Shown: positions 33,901-45,900 of the stretch, piece by piece
Position numbering within the stretch: the stretch's first letter is position 1
Layout of the letters: each line of letters starts with the position of its first letter
NCBI GenBank assembly: GCA_027563935.2
Contig: CM050446.2
Coordinates: 110,402,499-110,466,498 of the forward strand
From: Costus lasius
Taxonomy: Eukaryota; Streptophyta; Magnoliopsida; Zingiberales; Costaceae
Direction: 5' to 3'
DNA: 64,000 nt
Notes under the pieces: generated by a model
What the model was told of the DNA's origin: nothing
Database searches by the model: none
The model's input: the letters and a program-made list of their open reading frames with translations, nothing else
Position numbers and translations under genes: made by a program

Positions 33901-36900
33901 AACTGGTTGAGAATACTATCGATCTTCCGAGCATTCCTTACATTAGCTTTTCTAAATATAATCACATCATCAGCGAAGAGGAGGTTGGTTATTAATGGAT
34001 TTTTGCATCTGCGGTGAGGGTCCATATTCTCGTTGCCCATTTTCTGTTTTAGAAGGTCTGATAAGCGTTGCATTACTAAGGTAAACAAATATGGAGCCAT
34101 AGGGCAGCCTTGTTTGAGACCCCTCATACCTCTGAAGAAACTCGTATCGCACCCGTTTATACTAATTATAAATGTAGGCGTGCGGATACACGACATGATC
34201 CTGTCAGAAATCTATTGAGGAAAATTATATGAGTTCAGGATGGACTGGATGAAGTCCCACTGGACCGAGTCATAGGTCTTGTGGATATCAATTTTGATAG
34301 CCATATCTGGGTCTCCACATTGGATGTGATATAAGTGGATAAACTCATAACAAAGCATGATGTTTTCATGAATAGAGCGGCCTTTGATAAAAGCATGTTG
34401 ATTATCTCCTACAATTTCCGGAATAACTCTTTTGATTTGATTAGTGAGCTTGCATACCGAGATGGGTCTGAAATCCGCAAACGATGTGGGATTCGGCACC
34501 TTAGGAATAAGAGTTAGAGAGGTAATGTTTACTTGGTTAAGCATATGGCTATTTATGAAAAAATCAGCAATCGCTTCAATCACCTCCTTTTTAATCATCA
34601 TGTTTTGAAGAAGGCTACATTGAACCCATCCACACCCGAAGCTTTGGACTCATTCGCAGATAACACCACTTTCTCAATTTCTGAGGCTGATATGGGTGCG
34701 TTGAGAAGATCAAAAGCTGAACTAGAAAGAGTCTGATGAACTTTGATTTCCTGCAGCTGACGTTTAGGAATTTTTGGCGCCATAAGTGCCTCGTAGAAGG
34801 TAACAGCTTCCTTATAGACCTCCTCTCCATACACAGTAGTGCCCTGCGAATTTTGAATCGAGTTAATAGAATTTTTGTACTGTCTACTTTTCATTAGCCC
34901 ATAAAAGTACGAAGAGTTAGAGTCCCCTAGTGAAACATGTTGGTCCCTAGACTTCTGTTGGAGTGCCGATTCCTCATATTCCCAATATTTTCCAATTTTT
35001 CCTCTAATCCCCCTCTCCATTTGATGAAGGAGTTCATTGGAAGGAGAATCCTGTAAATTCTCTTGCACTACCTGGAGCTCATTATAGCTAGACAATAGTC
35101 TAGAATTTTGAGCTCTTCGTTCCATACTGGCCCATTTCTTCCATGCATCTTTAGTTCGCTTAAGTTTTTGTACTAGAATATACATTGGCAATCCATGGAT
35201 ATCACTTGATGCCCACACTTGTGCCACTATCCTATGCATCTCGGCATTAGTAGCCCAATAGTTAAAAAATTAAAATTTGTTTCCTTTGGGCCTCTTGTCA
35301 GGTCCGAATAAAATCAGTGCAGGGGAATGTCCGACAAATTAGGAGAAATAAAGGATACTTCAGCATTAGGGAACTTATCAATCCAATGCCTATTTGCCAT
35401 AATTCTGTCAAGTTTGCTCCATATGCGGTCCGGCCCCTGTTAGGAGTTAGACCACATAAAGAAAGCACCTCTGCCCTTGATATCACTGAGATCTAATGAT
35501 GAGGAGAGCTCCTGATTATATTGCATTTCTGAGATCTTTGGTTGTAGGCCACCTAGTTTTTCCTTATAGTAGAATACCATATTAAAATCGCCAACCACCA
35601 GTGTTGGCGTGCCATTGTGAAAACTTGCAAGGTAGTCCCATATTCTTTGGCGATCTATTTCAGAGTACAGGCCATACACAATGGACATATGAAATAAGAG
35701 AGATCCATCCACTGAAGATACAGATCCATAGGTTACTTGATCCATTGATTCCCTCACTGATATCTGATAATGAGCAGGATCCCAGAGCCACCACATGCGA
35801 CCCCTAGAACATACTGTGTAATTACAAAACGATCCACAACCAGGGAAGACCACATGCGACCCCTAGAACATACTGTGTAATTACAAAACGATCCACAACC
35901 AGGGAAGACTGAGTTAATAATGTTGCTGGAGGAGTTTTCTCTAACTCTGGTTTCTAGAGACAAACCATTTTAACTTTGTACTGCTTCAGGAACGACGAGA
36001 GGATATGATGTTTTCTTTTAGAATTAAACCCTTTGACATTCCAGCATAGGATAGGGTTTGGTATTAGTTTAATATCAATCCGGAATGAGTAGGATCTATG
36101 CTCTTAGGATCATTCACTGAGATAAGTGTAAAGTCAGAGTCTAAGCCAACCCCATCCATCAATATTGCCTTACCTTTCTTTTTCTCTAGTTTTATGAGTT
36201 TTTTCCTCAATGACTTCGACATCGCCCCCCCTAATGGTTTCGGGTCAGGTGTTGTAACCTCGTCCAATGGACCATGCCGAGTAAGTAATCCAGAGTCCCC
36301 CAAAGTTGTATCCATGCTATCCATCCCACTGGGGCCTGGGCTGGAAGCCTCCATTTGAACCTCATTTTGTATAAATCCAGGCATGGGTTCCTTTCCAGTA
36401 GCTTCAGTGTGTCTAGTAGCTTCAGCGTGTCTAGTAGCTTCACCGTGTCTTGGAGTAGTTGTAGTTGGGATCTCAACCACCCGTGGGGCTTTTTTATTCT
36501 ATGGGGCCAAATGCTGGGAGGGCATAGCTTCAGATTGTGATTGACATCTTAGGAACCCAAGTTGCAGTTGTGCCCTTCTTAGAGTCAAGGCCCTTACTAC
36601 AATCATGGCCAAAGACTTGGCAACTAGAGCATCTAGGAGGGATCCACTCATACTCAAACTCAATTGGCATCGATGAGTCCCCGTTGATAGAAACGGAAAG
36701 ATGTTTGAGAAGTTTGTCCGAGGCCCCAACTTCAATACAAACCCGTGCAAAACCAATGCGATTCTTAGAAGCAGTTGCCTGGTCCATATATAAGGGCTTC
36801 CCAACAGCGCTAGAAATCTGACCGATAATGCTAGGAGACCACCAATGCAATGACAAGTTATGGATACGAACCCACACTGGTAGTGTGGCAAAATCAACCT

Positions 36901-39900
36901 TTACCATTGACATAACTGGGGTCTAATTTTTTTTAGGATTAGGGGTCGCCTGAAAACAAACCGAGGCTCACTTTGAAGCACGGACACCTTGTCTTCTTCT
37001 TGTTCGAATCTAAATAAAAGGAATCCAGAAGGGAGAGAAAAGAACTCAATAGCTAGAAACTTGATTTGATTTAATTTATTGCTTAATCATATGTCAGAAG
37101 TTAATTTTTTTGTATTAACTTCTTTTTATCTTCTCAAATTGTTCTATTGCAATTAAATACAAATATGATCCTGGACCATCTATCTATAAGATACTTTCTC
37201 TTGATTCTACATAACGGGTTCAAAACAATCATAACAATTGAATAAATTATCTTTAACAATCAATTATTTTTTAAATGAATTTCAAACATTGACTAGATTT
37301 TCACATTTGGGACTCTTGTGCTACTCTTGCTATGCTGCGAAAGAAAGTGCTATTTCAGAAAGTGTTGTGCTTTTAAGCTTTCTGTTTGGTAGCTCATTGA
37401 TAAAAACCACTGCCAACGCAAAATTTTCTTGTGCATGACTCTACCGCACTGTGAATGCCTTCAAGTGAGATGGAATTTGCTAGTTAGGGCATTTTGTCAA
37501 GCATTTTAGCAATGTGATATGCACTTTTGAAACCAAACCTGGTGTGCATATCCTCACAGTAGCTCCAAATGGACCATAAATGCTTTATATATTGATTCAC
37601 CACCCTTTTTCTATTAAAATTTTCAGTTTTATTCTTTTGTAAACTTGGACGGTGTGGGGTTAATTCTCTTGTAAGTTTGTAAACAGTGATATTTAAGGAT
37701 GGCACTATTCTCGGTCTCCATATTTCTAGTTAAGTGCTGATGTTGATCATAAAATGAGTTAGACAGCTCCCTGTTTTCTTTTTATAATTTGTTCCGGTGT
37801 CATGAAAAAGTGTTTCATATGTAATGAAAGAGGATGGGAAGTGAAACAAATCGGAAAACAAAGATACAAAGCTTTGAAACTCAAATCTAATTTGGTACCT
37901 TTTCTTTATATCACAATTTAAAATGCCTAGATCTAAGCACACCGTGCTATGGTTTGGTATTTCATATGTCATGAAAGAGGACGGGAAGTGAAATAAATCG
38001 GAAAACAAAGACACAAAGCTTTGAGTCGAAAATCTAATTAGGTACCTTTTCTTTATATCACAATTTAAAATGCCTAGATCTAAGCACGCCTTTCTATGAT
38101 TTGGTATTTCATATGCCATGAAAGAGGATGGGAAGTGAAATGAATCGGAAAACAAAGACACAAAGCTTTGGATCACAAATCGAATTAGGTACCTTTTCTT
38201 TATATCACAATTTAAAATGCCTAGATCTGAATCACACCTTGCTATGGTTTGATCTCCACCACTTGATCAAAACTAGTAGTCTGATTGAATGAATTTAGTA
38301 TTGTGCAATTGTATGCCTATTAGTTGGTCTTTTTGTGCCCTTGCTAGAACTTGATAATGTACATCCCAAACTTACCTTGCTAGAATGGTTAAGTTTCCAT
38401 TTCTTTTTTTTGGTTTTGAGGACCTATAAAGATATTTGTGATGGTTGTTCTGAGAGGGTATTAATCTGGTTCCAAATGTCATCGTATTATTTTTGTAGTG
38501 TAATTTAACGTACGTTTGTTTTGTTGTTGCTGGAGAAGGGGCAAAATCTAACACTGATTGAAGTATGGGCTAGCAATGGTATATGTATCTATTCACAGTT
38601 TTACGTAGATATGCTAAAAAATTTCTTTATGCATGGTTGCATGCGTGTTTTTGCATATTCTGTATGAGGCTGCTCTGTCAAAAGTTCATTGGCATGCTTA
38701 TAAAATCCTTTGTGGTAGTAGTGGTAATGAACCAGAATGCTTTTAACCATTCATAATTTGTTATTAAAGTTCTGTCAACTTTTATGGTTGTTGATAGTCA
38801 AATCTTTCTAACCCTACAGTTTAAAAAATGCCATTGGTTTGGTGGTACATACCTGTCTAATTTGGGACTAGTACATGGAGCAAGCTAGTACCAGTATGGT
38901 TAATCCTGATGTGTTACTATGTACCGAACTGGTCCAAGAGTGGTATTGGTACTGATTAGTATTCCAAACATTGGATTCATGTATGTTGCACTCCCCTACA
39001 ACACCATATAACTGAATTTACATGTGACATTTGAGTTCTTTCTTTACTGGCCATATTAACTTTACATCAGATAAATCTAAGCATCTGTTCATTTTGCCCA
39101 GTGTAATATTGTTAACTATTTAGTCAAACATTACATACTAGATTTTCATTACCAGGTACCTGAAACACTTGGGCTATGAAGTCAAATATGTGCGCAACTT
39201 CACTGATATTGATGATAAGGTTGGATTCTTTTCATCTGTACCAATGCTGATCAGTTATGTAATGAAGGTCGTGAGATAATACATCTCTCTAGAAACAGAA
39301 CAATGAACGTTTCTTTGAATGTTATCTACTATGAAATTTAGAAATGTGCAACCTGTCACATTAGTTATTTATCACATTGCCTATTTCTTTGTTGCTAAGT
39401 AGATATTTATGTTGCGTTTTTCTTTAATATGTACATAGACAATGAGTAACTAATATGCTTAATTTAAAGCTCTTGTAGTATCGCTCATGAAATTCATGTA
39501 CATATATTGACTCGGAGTTATGAATTGCATTTCTTGCATCAAGAGTTTATATGTCAGATGTTTTCTTAACGGTGGTTGGTATAGTTCATTTCCTTCCTTC
39601 ATCTTGGGTGTATAAATGGAATTACATTTTCCTTCTAACTTCTTGTTACTTATCCCCTTCCTCCTAGGTCTCTGCCACCCCCTTCTTTTGTTCCCAACCT
39701 CTACATCCTTTCTTCCAATCTTCACTGTCCAAATCCTCCCTTTTTTCCCTTATACGGCTCTAGAGGTTTCTACATTGCTAATGGTTCTGTTTTACTCTCC
39801 CAGTAGCGTTGTGATTGGTGGTTACTAATCTGATGCTATTTGTGGTTTGACAGTACAGCTAGTCTGAGTTTTATTATACTTGATGTCATCCACTTTTTTG

Positions 39901-42900
39901 TCATGCAATATACACATTTTCATCCTTTTTTTTTCTTTCTTCACTTTTCTTCAATTCATCAAATTATATATATAGATATAATTACAAGGGCGGTCTTCAA
40001 CTATGATTATATACATATATCTATGTAAAGGAAAGAACTTAGAATGGATTGAACATACATATATCTATGTATATAATTATATATATTAAATTTAATATAT
40101 TAATATATATTATAATTTTAAATTAATTACTTTTAAAATAATTGTTTTAAAAATTTAAAAAGCTTTTTTTAATTATAAGATATATATACATATAATTTTA
40201 ACTTTAATATATTTTGCTAATTAATATTATATATATTATAATTTAATTAATATATATTAATTAATTTATATTTAGTAATTAAATGTATATTAATTAATAT
40301 ATTATTTATATGTATATTAAATCAAACAAATAGTACAATAAATTAATCTTTATAATAAAATTGCTCTTATTTGCTAACATTATAAAAAATTAGTTATAAC
40401 TTTATATTAAAAAAATATATATCATGTAATTTAAAAGAAATAAATTTTTTTTAACTTAATTATAATACTTAAAACTAAAAAAATACTAACTGCAATAATA
40501 CAACAATAACAACACACCAGCTCTACTAAACACCTTTAAAAAAACATTAACAAGTGCTATAGCGACAACATAATGGTGCCAAACGCAGCCTAATTCAGTG
40601 AGGATGATTGGACCCTTAGTTGTTTTGAATCATGTACATCTTTTGAAAAGTGAGTTTTAAAAAATGTTTAAAGTTCACTTCTTCAAAAAGCATAAATAGA
40701 TCGGTAGTCATTCTTTAAGTATTTGATGATCACATGTATGGCTCTTCATTTCTCCTAGTTTGGATACCTTGGACTTTGCTCATAATGCTTATTGTGTAAG
40801 CCGCATTCAGTGTCTCTCATTAGCCTCTTGACATGCGCAATAGACCCTCAAACTACTAGAGAATTTCATTTTCTTTTAAGACAATATATAAACTTAGTAA
40901 TCCAAGTATTCTCCCCAAACTATCAAAGAGTTTTAATATTTGTTCTATTTGTTTATTTTTATTATATTTGTTCAATTTGTTTTATTTGTATTATTCAATT
41001 GTTTCAACTTGTTCTTCATAAAGTACACACTCATATCTCCCGTGATTACCAATAAAGGTAATGAATGGTGACTACTTGATTTGTCATACATATATGTATG
41101 GATCAATCTAATAATCCTTTTATATGCTCTTTTTTTCTACAAATGGTGACTTGCTCATTTTTCCTTTAAGGTAAGATTCAGTAATAAAAAATAACATAAG
41201 GTCTTCTTTCTTTAAACATTTATCCATATGTTTAACCATATATATTTCTAAGTTTGTGTCCGTGGTCCAAGAGAATGGATGTAAGAGTCAATTACCTACT
41301 TCTTAAGATTTTTGACTATTACCTTGTTGAACATGTAGAGAATGTCAAAGATGGATCTGGTTCATGGAGAGGCAATATGAAGAAATTAATGTTAGTTTGA
41401 TGTGCTCCAAATGGTCGGGACAAACTCAATAAGCATCATCGATCTTCTTGTCTACTTCAATTGAAAGGTCATATTTCAAAAGTAGGTGGACACTTAGGCC
41501 TAGTACCACATTGACTAGCTCATGTATGTGGTTGAAAAGATAATTGTGCATCAGATTATATATATCATACTTAAAGAGAACCTATAAGATGATTTAGGAT
41601 CATTTGATACATTGGTTAAATTGATTTTTTGGTGTGCCAAACTATGGTGATGAACATAATTTGTTTTTAATATAGTAGTGGCCGAAACCTTAATTTTGGT
41701 AGAGTATAGTGCCTATTTAAGTTAAAACATCAAAGTTGAGTTATATTTTATTATTGTTAATGAAGATTAGTTTTTAGTCCTATTTGATTAAGAAGGCTCA
41801 AAAACTAAATTATGAATAGTTTTTTCATATAGAATAAATATTTAGGGATGAACCATATGGATCTAGTTCTATACTTGAGATTAATGTTTTAATTGAACCG
41901 GTTCCTAAACAACTCTCTCTCTCTCTATATATATATATATATTATTGTGTACTGACCTGCACCAGTGTGTCAGTACCACCGGTATAGGGTACATACCGGT
42001 CCCACCATGTACCATGTCTCGGATCTTATGAATCATGAGCTTGTGTAACATGTATTGTCCAATTCAACTAAATTTTTTTCATGTCTTTTCTGATAAAATA
42101 AATTTTCCCCTAAGAAAAAAAATTAATGCTTTACTAATGTTCGATGTTTTGCAGCAAGTTTCTGCCTTTCTATTTAAATCATTTTTCTACCTGGAAATTG
42201 ATGTTTGAATTCCTGTGACACTAATATTGAGTCTATTTCCATTATGCAGATAATTAAAAGAGCTAATGAATCGGGGGAGAATCCAATAAGTTTAAGTAGT
42301 CGGTTCTCTGAAGCTTTTTTGCATGATATAGCTGAGCTGCAATGCCTACCTCCAACCCATGAACCACGTGTGTCTGATCATATAGAGCAGATAAAGGATA
42401 TGATAGCAAAGGTGCTTAGTTTATTATTCAGGACGTTTACTTTGCTTTGAATTTAAACACTCAGATTTGATATTATAATTCTCTTTTTGTTTAATTCAGC
42501 AATTAACCAAACTGATACGTAATCTATCGTATGTCATGATGTCCTCACTGGACTGCACTAGTAGCCCATGTGGTATATATGCTTGAACCTGCGATGGCCT
42601 GAACCCTGAACCTCATTGTGATTATGTTCTTTCCTGTTTGTATCTTCACTTGCCCCTAAAAGAGAATCTCTCATATTTTCTTGTTTTCTTATAATATGTC
42701 AACAACTTGACCTTTTATTAGGTGAGGGACTTAGATTCTACTCTTTTGTCTAGGAGATCCTGCTTAAAATCTGTTCTCTTGAAATTCATGCGCCAATATA
42801 ATTTTTAGAGCTACTCAAGAGGTCAGAGTTCTTTTGAAGGATTTCACCTATTGCTGGTTATTAGAAGGGAAATGTGGATTATGTTGTTTAATTTTATTAG

Positions 42901-45900
42901 CTTATGAAGAAAAGATTTTCCTTTATGAATGGATTTTCATGACTTGTAAAACCTTTTTTTTTTTTTACTTTTCAATTCTCTAGGAAAATACATTTATTTG
43001 AAGGAACAAATCTTCATATTATTTTTCTTTTGCCGTGTGAAAACTTGTGATTACATGCTAACTAGAAATCCTTGCTCTCAAGTCTTGACCAATGATAAAA
43101 ATATTTAACCATATTGATTAAACCAACCTTTAAAATTTTGTTCCGAAGGACGGGTACATATTAGTTGGTGCAGGCAGTACCAGTTGGTGCAGGCGGGCTG
43201 GTTGCGGCATGCGATGGAAGAAGTAAAAGTGAATGTGGTAGGCGAACCTCTCGTCTTCTTCTCCTTCCCTTTTCTTCTTTTCTTCTCCATTGTCTACTTG
43301 TTCGGCTCTGCCCCGCTCCATTGGATAGAGTTGGAAGCTTCCTCCCCTCCTCTGCATGAGTGCATGTTCCGCTTTGCTCAATAGGACAAAACACAATAGC
43401 GGCCCCTTCCTCCTCTCCTCCTTCTCTTCTACTCTTCTTCTCTTCTTGTTCCGCTCCGCTCGGTTGTATGTCCGTGTGCCAATCCCAGTTTGGACTAATA
43501 CAAACCATTTATGGAACAGTTTTTGATTCCTTGGATCAAACCATATATCTATCTTGACTGGTGGCTAGCTAGTGCAACAAATTAGTTTAATTAAAAGGTG
43601 AGCAGGTGCTTGCCTAGGCATCAAAACTATAAGAGGCACCCAGGTGGCTCTTCAAATTTCTCTGGTCAATCATTTTTTGCATGAGGTTCCACCAAGCAAG
43701 CACTCGTCTAGTCCTTTAAACAAAAAAGGTTATCAGATAAGTTGAACAATTGGTGAAAGTTGATCGATTTCCTAAATCTTTACTAGTGTTGAAGAAATGG
43801 AAAAAATGAAGAAAAAATAAATAAATAAATTAGGAGATAGGGACAATTTTTTGCCCGCTCTTCGTTATTTTTTTCTTCTCCTGTAATGGCCTAGAGGGAA
43901 AGTGTGATTTGAGCATTAGGGAAAGCAAACATAAAAATTGTTCCATAAGGAGGAAGGGAAGGGATTTCGGGAGGAGATTCATAAAATTGTAAAGGATTTT
44001 GTTATATCATTTTGATCCTTGAAAATTATATAAGAACGATTTCACTATATATGTCTTTTAGTTTATTGTGCATGCATAGAATGATGGTAAAGTTTTTTTT
44101 TTTCTTCAAAAATATCAAGTGAAGACATCTAGGTGGTGGTAAAAAGTAGTATTAATGTATTATAATATCTTATACAGAAATTCTTTTCTGTGTCTTGTCA
44201 AGTGATTCAAGAAAAATCAAATACCCATAATTTTGATCGAATGCGGAAATCTAACTTATGCTTGCTGTCTTGTTCACACCATAAGATTTTTAATGCAAGC
44301 CTAAAATTGGATTGCAATCTTGTGAAAACTGGGCTGAGTTTTCATTCATATATATGAAGAAAGTGTTTGGTAAAGAATTTAGTTGTTGTCTTGTTGATAA
44401 CAAAGTCCAAGAATTGATTACCGCTTTCACATGCATCGTTACAAAGGAAACTTTGAGTCATCATTGCTTGTGCAAATTTGTTTTAACGTTTGATATAGTT
44501 AGGTTCTATATTTATCTGCTTTGGTGTGCCTTGGTTTAAATAGGTCCTTCTCTCGATAATATATAGTGTTTTGAATATATTGTAAGTAACAACGTGTGAC
44601 CAAATTGGCATAATTGCTGATAAGAGATTGCAGTTATATCTGGTTCGATAGAAAAGAGGGAATGTGTATATTTTGTTATGGATTTACTGAAATAAATTGT
44701 TACCACTTGATTCCTTTTGAGAGCTATCCAATTAATTAAAATGGATGTTTATTAGGCTCACACCTTTGTTGTATCTTTTATTTAGAACACAGAGGCAAGG
44801 AGCCATTCCATCTTGAAATCTTGTATCTAGGTAAATTAAACAAGCAGTTGCCTATTTAGCGTATTTCTTGCCCGCATGAATTGAAGTATTCTAAAATGAA
44901 TTTAAGTGCCTGTGGTTTAGTAAAATATTTGACACTAGAATGACTTGACAAATGAAGAATGAAGCAGTTGAAGGTGTTAAATAGCTCATATAATAAATAT
45001 CTTAATTGCCGATAACAAGATCTCGAGATTAAATACCATCTTTAGTACTTCTCACAAAAAATGAAGTTTATTAGCAATTATATCACAAGAGAAAATAAAA
45101 ATAAATGAAAGCATTAGCATCCCTCCCATGCCTCATAGCAATACATTTTTTTAACCTTGGTGAGTGTCTTTCTCATTTAATAAATGTTAGGAATCTTGTA
45201 TTAAAAAGAAAATATGTTATATTGATTTAGAAGAACTACTCTTGGGTGAAATGATAAAAGGAGTGCTTGGAAACACGTTAAAAAACTTCATACAGGAATA
45301 CACATGGAAAGGATAAACTTGTCAAATCACAAAATGGATTTACTCTCCATATAACTTCAAATTTCTTTTCTTGTCAAATATAATGTTTAGCTATTCTAAG
45401 TGGTTATTATCTTTTGGTTAATCAAGAGCTCAACATTCTTAATTTGTTGGGTTTAGGAATTCATCTATAGCTTAGGTGGCACAATTATCTTTTTCCCATT
45501 TTTTAGTTACTGATTTATAGATCAAATTTCACGCAACCTGCGGTTCAATTTTGGATTGGATCATAATGATCATTTTTTTTCTGGTTTTATTTCCATTTTT
45601 CCTGTTATTCTAACTAAAATTGTAAAATATTGTATCTCCCATTATTTAAATCCTATATCCGCTTTGATTGCAATAAATTTTTTCAACTAATAATAAAGAA
45701 TTCATTCAATCTCACTATATTAATCAAATTAGACCCTTTGTGTATAAAGAAAGTATTTCAAGTTTGACTTAATTCTTTATTCTTCTATCTGCTTCAGGTG
45801 TTTTTCCTATATTATTGTACAATTATTCATTCATGTACAGGGAACTATTCTAGTTACCCGTATTATTTATTGTAGAAATTATCGGATCCATTCATTGGAT

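Larger units (their letters stand above)
32127..36925 (-). mobile_element. 5'-truncated L1-type LINE, antisense in intron 1
   Basis: Minus-strand non-LTR retrotransposon. A poly-T run at 32127-32135 (poly-A on the element's strand) marks the 3' end. ORF1 remnant 36913-36064; ORF2 remnant 35963-32472 with endonuclease, RT and a C-terminal zinc-finger-like region. The element starts inside ORF1 and so is 5' truncated, as is usual for LINEs. I did not find a clear target duplication. The antisense orientation means its poly-A signals do not lie on the gene's transcript. Confidence 0.85.

Noticed and set aside
37730..38176. 148-codon minus-strand ORF with internal protein repeats (FVSLFSD.FHFPSSF)
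   Set aside because: It is produced by the 147-bp tandem repeat whose period is a multiple of three; it has no similarity to known proteins and lies inside an intron.
31149..39155. Alternative first exon or separate gene in intron 1
   Set aside because: The coding similarity there belongs to the antisense LINE; exons 1 and 2 join in frame with consensus sites and encode contiguous conserved residues.
43105..43508. Overlapping ORFs in intron 3
   Set aside because: Pyrimidine-rich low-complexity sequence in a repeat fragment; frames on both strands are open because of composition.
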